From: Marisa cornuarietis | Lineage: Eukaryota; Mollusca; Gastropoda; Architaenioglossa; Ampullariidae | Assembly: GCA_004794655.1 (NCBI GenBank) | Contig: SMMW01000620.1 | Location: 631,001 to 695,000, forward strand | Length of the DNA: 64,000 nucleotides | Reading direction: 5' to 3' | Shown: positions 58,901 through 64,000 of the stretch, piece after piece | Layout of the letters: each line of letters begins with the position of its first letter | Numbering within the stretch: the stretch's first letter is position 1 | Translations under genes and position numbers: made by a program | The notes under the pieces: generated by a model | Told to the model about the DNA's origin: nothing | The model's input: only the letters and a program-made list of their open reading frames with translations | Database searches by the model: none

Positions 58901-60000
58901 TTAGTCTGAGTCTTGTTTTCCTCGGTACTACAAAAACCCCCAATAGAAATAAATAAAGGTGCATTCTTAATTGATTCGCAGGAAGTGCAAACAAGAATGT
59001 CACTTGAGGATGTGAAAAAAAAACTATTAATATAAGCAGTTAATGGAAGCTGGGAGGTTCTCATTAGTTCTTTCTTTCCCTCTCTCTCCACATCTTTCCT
59101 CTCTACTCTTTTTCCCCCCTCCTATACTTAATGGATGTGTCTTGGGAATGAAAATGCGATATAATGTGATATATTGTGTTGGTTAAATAAAATTTTTGAA
59201 AAAAAAATAAATAAATAAAGGTACCATAAATGGCTAAAATACCTTTGTAGAGAAAAATTTTGTCGTGGTACGTACAAGAAACCTTTCACAGTACACGCCA
59301 ACCCCCCCCCCCACAATTTACAAATAAACAATAATCATATATATATATATACGATAACATTCAGCACTTATTCTCCCTTAAACACTGACGCAGAATTTTC
59401 AGCGCTCGTTCAAAAGAGTAATAGACTTGGCTACAAAAGTGTTTTGTGATCTGAGTATTTAAAGCTCCAAAGATGGCAAGAGCTCATAGTATGAAAGTGG
59501 AAATGAAACAGCAAAGGCCATTTTATTCTTTGACAATGAGTCTGAATACGAAAAGAATGGACGTAGTCAATGGTCATGGACCAGTTGCACAACACGTTTC
59601 TAAACCTTAAAACTGTTCTAAAGAGGTAAAATCTCTTCTAAGCCATTTTGATTCTTTGCAGAAAAACATACAAAAAATTGTACTGACAGGACGGAAAGTC
59701 GATCAGTCTTAAACAACTTTATCTTACATAAAGCAGTTTTAGTTTTAAAAATTCTAAAATTGTGGTGTGTACTTTAAAATAATTATCTAAATAGAGTTAA
59801 GGCCTAAAATTGTTTAAAATTAGAAATGTGTTGTGCAACTTACCTTTTCCAAAGAAAGGAAAAAAGCAAACAGTGCCGAAAGTACAAAATCATATGCTTA
59901 ATAAGCTACCCAAGCAAACGGATGCAGAAAGCAATCCAGAATTGATTCAGCCCCACCACTGACGAAATTAACTGTTAGCAGAACAGATTAGCCAGAGAGG
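55464..60000. other. Interval without supported gene
   Basis: About 4.5 kb of AT-rich sequence with (CA)n (55958-55994), (TA)n (56129-56138) and C-rich (58152-58166, 59302-59312) tracts. A 120-codon open frame at 56849-57211 (+) has no recognised domain and looks like chance. Confidence 0.5.
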
Positions 60001-60017
60001 AGCGCAGATTTTTCCAC

Positions 60018-60225
60018 ATCCTGATTGAGGAACATGTTCAGGAACCTTTGTCACAAATTCGTTGATTTGTGTGCGCACCCGCTGCAGAACAATCACACTT
60101 CTATTACCAGCACTCAAGACCGATATGCATTTTTTGTTTTTACAAGACAATATTGCAATATTGTCTAGGCTAGACAAGACCTGGCGAAGCCATAATTATT
60201 ATCAGTTTCACTACATAGTGCGCGT
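60018..60225 (+). mobile_element. Old LINE-derived repeat, copy 1
   Basis: Aligns with 62470-62655 (CACACTTCTATT, CAAGACCGATATGCATTTTT, CCTGGCGAAGC, TCAGTTTCACTACA). The copy at 62.5 kb runs on into a recognisable reverse-transcriptase end, so both are likely LINE remnants. Confidence 0.5.
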
Positions 60226-60235
60226 TATAAGAACA

Positions 60236-60285
60236 CATCATCATCATCATCATCGTCGTCGTCCTCGTCGTCGTTGTCATCAGCC
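60236..60285 (+). repeat. Trinucleotide cluster (CAT/CGT)n
   Basis: CATCATCATCAT grading into CGTCGTCGTCCTCGTCGTCG. Confidence 0.85.
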
Positions 60286-60558
60286 TAACTAAGCATTTAT
60301 ATCACGGAATCGTAGTTCAGATTATACTTACTGCGCTTTATAAACACAAAAGAACAACATAAAAGCAAAGATACTTTCGGTGGAGTCTCAATGCTGCCTG
60401 TATATGCTTCTTTGTCTTAATGATAAAAACCAGGTAGCATGTTGTTGTAGGCAGACAGTAAAGTTAAAAGTACTTTATCAGGTTATTTCTCTAGATGGTT
60501 CAGAATTTTTTTTAAAGATGTAATCTTGTATAGATAAGGCGCAGATCAAAAAAGAAAG

Positions 60559-60710
60559 GTGTGTGTGTGTGTGTGTGCGTGCGTGCGTGCGCGCGCGCGC
60601 GGGTATGTGACAGAGGTAAAGATAAGAAGATAGAGAGAGTAAGACAAGATGATGGACAAAACTCAAATTAAATTTAGAAATAATATCTGACTTATACTGT
60701 TATCATAAAA
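60559..60710 (+). repeat. Half copy of palindromic GT-core element
   Basis: (GT)n and GCGT/GC tract followed by GATGGACAAAACTCAAATTA and AATTTAGAAATAATATCT, matching the right half of the element at 60908-61052. Confidence 0.5.
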
Positions 60711-60907
60711 AACAAAACAAATATCGTTCACATGAGTTTTTTATCATGCTGCGGAAATGAGAGATAGTCTTTAAAAGTGCACTAATGACAGAATATTTTC
60801 CAAAATATTTTCCCCGCGTAAAAGTCATATGTACTCACTTCAAAGGTTGAGATGGGTCTGGCCAGGGGAGATCTCTGCAATGAAAAGTTCATCTTAAAAG
60901 AGGGACC

Positions 60908-61052
60908 AGTTCTAGATTTAGTTATATATAAGTCCATCACTCTCTCCATCTCTAACGCACACATATTTAAATACAAAGATGTGTGTGTGTGTGTGTGTGT
61001 GCGTGCGTATAGAGATAAAGTGATGGACAAATATAAAACTAAATTTAGAACT
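60908..61052. repeat. Palindromic element with GT microsatellite core
   Basis: The left arm (60908-60963, GTTCTAGATTTAGTT ... GTCCATCACT) is the reverse complement of the right arm (about 61007-61052, AGTGATGGAC ... AAATTTAGAAC) with roughly ten mismatches, around a (GT)n core. Confidence 0.7.
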
Positions 61053-61124
61053 AATATCTCTCGTATACTATCATCATAATTACGCAGCGGTCTCCAGACC
61101 TCTGTGGGTATTCGTTTATACAAC

Positions 61125-62460
61125 TTTACCCCTTGGCTTTTTAACTTTGTTACCTGATATATATATATATATATCTTATGAAAACGATAAAGATTCAGTG
61201 TGATAAAATAAGTTTATCTATATATACACAATCTCCTATGATTCCAGAAAAATAAATAAGAGCAAGATTTTAGTTTATGAAGCATGATACTTCTTCTATT
61301 TCCCTCAAAGTAACACAGAATCTGTACACTATGATTTGAACGTTGATTCATCTTGTCTCTTGTTTTACAGAAAATCTTTCGATCCTTTCTTCTTTTTTTA
61401 CTTAATGATATTTAAACGAGAGCAGCTTTATTGCATGATGATTTGTAGTACAAGACTTCACACATCGTATGCTGCTTTATTAATTCTCTTGTCTGCTCAG
61501 ATTTTTGAACATTTGAACATTTTTACTCAGCACAATGTATTTCCCACATTTCCCCCACCATTTAGATGATTCTTTGATGTCACCTAAATTATCTTTTTTT
61601 TTACTCGAGAATATGTGGACCTGAGTAGGTTGAACTTAAGCTGACCATCACTCGTGTATTCCAATGTAAGGATGGACACGGCTTATCTAGGTAAACGTTT
61701 TGATACAGTGCTAGGATGTTTCGATAGGCCTTGTACACACTAGTGAAATGGAACAGTTTCTTCTAAATGTAAGCATTGTTTGGCATAGAAACGATTCAAA
61801 ATGGCAGCTAAACAATAAATTTCAAAATGTAATGTCATCATAACCTTGCTACTTAGTTCAAATCTGTTCCCTGCTATTTATTACTTCATACCATGCTTCT
61901 AAAGTAGCATTTGCTTCTAACAGTTAGGTTTGATGAATTTTTTCCCACCTTTTAGGGAACAAAATTATAAAAAATTACCACGGAGATCATAACTTAGTTG
62001 TAAATTATCACAGCTGATTTTGATCCTTATGTGTAAACAAGCAGCAAGCAACTTTTCTGAGGACTAACTGCCTTGGTTATGGACTTATTGTATATGAAAC
62101 TGAGAAAAGTGAGGAAGAAATCAGAGAAGTCTTTTTGTAGAAAAGTGAGTGGTGAAAGAAGAAAAACCCAGGAAAACTAAAAATGTAATTGTCCTCTCTC
62201 ATAGTCACGCTTGCAGTCTTTAGATAAGGAAAAAGGACGTTCTCATGACATTTTAGAAATTTACTCTTGCTCTGGTCTCGTTTAAATGTAAAGAATTATC
62301 TACAAAAGTAGGTCACTTAGAATAAGCGACGATGGAATAAAAATTTGTAAAGGTGTTTTAAACTAAGCAATGTTAAGGAAAGCACAGAAAATGTGTTGTA
62401 GATACAACATGCCTTTTCAAAGATTAACAGAAAAAAATTATAAAATTAATTTCACTAATA
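61125..62460. other. Interval without supported gene
   Basis: AT-rich with a (TA)n tract at 61158-61173. No coding or repeat signal that I can name. Confidence 0.5.
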
Positions 62461-62469
62461 TACGTGATT

Positions 62470-62750
62470 CACATTCTGATTGTGGAACATCTTCGTTGAC
62501 TTGTGTGAGCACCCGCCACAGTATAATCACACTTCTATTTCCGTTACTCAAGACCGATATGCATTTTTTGCTTTGAAGATGACATTAATCTGCAATATTG
62601 TCTAGCCTGGACAGGACCTGGCGAAGCGATAATTATTATCAGTTTCACTACAAAGTGTAATCTGTACAAGTCTATACTAGTCCAAGTACTGCTTTACGGA
62701 TGTGAAACTTGGAAACTGCTTGGTGATCCATAGAGGAGAATCCAGAATGT
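62470..62750 (+). mobile_element. LINE remnant with reverse-transcriptase C-terminal motif
   Basis: The 3' part reads ISFTTKCNLYKSILVQVLLY then GCETWKLLGDP, the usual (K/R)LYKSxxxxxLLYGCETW signature of LINE polymerases, followed by a stop. The 5' part matches 60018-60225. Confidence 0.65.
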
Positions 62751-62877
62751 GTGTGTGTGTGTGTGTGAAGGCGACATAAAGCTAACCTGTAAATTGCAGC
62801 CTCCGAAACTCTTCCGTCAATTAATTATCCGCTAGCAAAGTACGCGATTCGCACCTGCGATCAACAAGCGTCGCTAA

Positions 62878-63109
62878 CAGTGTACTACGTCACACTAGTG
62901 CACCATTCACTACATTGACAGCAGTCAACACCAAACAGTGTACTACGTCACACTAGTGCACCATTCACTACATTGACAGCAGTCAACACTAAAAAGTGTA
63001 CTACGTCACACTAGTACATCAGTCACTACATTGACAGCAGTCAACACTAAACAGTGTACTACGTCACACTAGTGCACCATTCACAACATTGACAGCCGTC
63101 AACACCAAA
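62878..63109 (+). repeat. 4 x 58-bp tandem repeat
   Basis: Four exact-length 58-bp units starting CAGTGTACTACGTCACACTA, with few substitutions. Each contains TACGTCA, a CRE/AP-1-like half site, and ends ACAGCAGTCAACACYAAA. Confidence 0.9.
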
Positions 63110-63279
63110 CAGAGAAAGAGAGAGAATGAGCGACAGTTCGTGTTATTCTCGGGGTTCTGAAAAACTGCTACTTCAGCACGAGAAAAGCAGACTTTAACGT
63201 CGGAAAAATCTGAACTGTCGCTCACTCTCTCCCGTAGGCGGAATTCTTTTTCCCACCTGAGGTAAGGGGGGTGGAAATT

Positions 63280-63320
63280 CAGCCAATCGGAGTGCACGCA
63301 AAATATGCCATAAAAGGTCA
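63280..63320 (+). promoter_or_regulatory. CCAAT and TATA-like promoter candidate
   Basis: GCCAATCGG at about 63281-63289 and CATAAAAGG at 63309-63317 are spaced as in a core promoter, about 200 bp after the 58-bp repeats. AATAAA follows at 63607-63612. The arrangement fits either a gene promoter or the U3-R-U5 of a solitary LTR. Confidence 0.35.
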
Positions 63321-64000
63321 GTGCAACCCAAACCTATGTTCACTGCGATAACTGTACGATTACTAAAATCAGATCTACACAGCGGCGTTAAGTATAAGTA
63401 TGGCGATATAATAAGTTCTTTTGGTATACTTTTTATGCATAGGGGGCCTACTTCCCTATGTGCGAGATTCATTCAGCCTCTTTCGTTGTTTCACCTTGTG
63501 TATCACGTGATATTCCTCGGTGTTGTTTGTTAGTGTTTACAGAAAGTGTTTTGGTCGGCTTGTTTTAATAACGAAGGTTAGTTTGGTCTTGATCTCACTG
63601 TTTATCAATAAAACTCTACCTTAGCTACTCGATCTGGACTTGCACCTTTTTCGCCACATATAGAGAACAGTAAATAACTGTATACATTGACTCGAGGTGT
63701 CGACGATACTGTGAATCTGTGATTAAAATCGCTCGTGAATTACAATTGTCGATTGGCAACTGAGAGAGTCCATTTCTCAAATTACAGTAGCACAACTTTA
63801 TAAATCCCTATATAATACCTGCATGAATGTTTTATTTGGGATGCTTCCACTGCTAAAAGGAGATATTTACGTCTGTGTACTAGATCAATTATGCCACTGA
63901 TTGAAAACAGTTATGTGTGCAGCATTCAGCGAATGAACTAATATTTTTTAGCATGTTCATTGTTTTGTTAGGCTTTTTTAAAATAAGAACTTATACAACA

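Noticed and set aside
62878..63109. CRISPR-like array
   Set aside because: Units are direct 58-bp tandem repeats with no spacers; eukaryotic setting.

Overview
The window looks like genomic DNA from an invertebrate animal, most likely a mollusc and possibly a gastropod. It is AT-rich, has long (AC/GT)n and (AAT)n microsatellites, MITEs and decayed LINEs, and has short symmetric phase 1-1 exons separated by kilobase introns. The host call is inference; no housekeeping gene or rRNA is present to fix it.

Positions 1-43,300 hold a head-to-tail array of three type I transmembrane receptor genes with immunoglobulin-like ectodomains, all on the + strand. Gene A (67-7,080) lacks its signal exon because the window starts in intron 1, and it carries an in-frame TGA in its fourth exon. 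Gene B (15,591-23,912) is complete and open: signal peptide, three extracellular exons, one membrane span and a short tail (about 422 aa). Gene C (32,405-43,280) has nearly the same ectodomain and membrane span, but a long tail of about 230 residues encoded by six further exons (606 aa in total). That tail ends in a pair of tyrosine motifs, LIYGDL and TEYADI, of the ITIM/ITSM type seen in vertebrate Siglec-like inhibitory receptors. The set therefore resembles a paired-receptor system: shared ectodomain, divergent signalling tails.

The array contains a nearly perfect ~16.8-kb tandem duplication (about 1.8-18.6 kb and 18.6-35.4 kb). The variant pattern suggests gene B is a chimera. Its signal exon, exon 2 and exon 3 are C-type, and its membrane exon and short tail are A-type, as an unequal crossover between A and C would produce. 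Very low divergence also leaves open an assembly artefact, although microsatellite lengths and a few bases differ between the units.

Intron 5 of gene C contains an antisense, multiply disabled LINE (about 37.8-39.65 kb). From 43.3 kb to the end no intact gene was found. This part holds MITEs, LINE remnants, several diverged repeat families, a palindromic GT-core element, a 4 x 58-bp tandem repeat next to a promoter/LTR-like segment (62.9-63.66 kb), and a decayed signal/Ig-like exon set (47.76-50.0 kb) that may be a dead relative of the receptor family.
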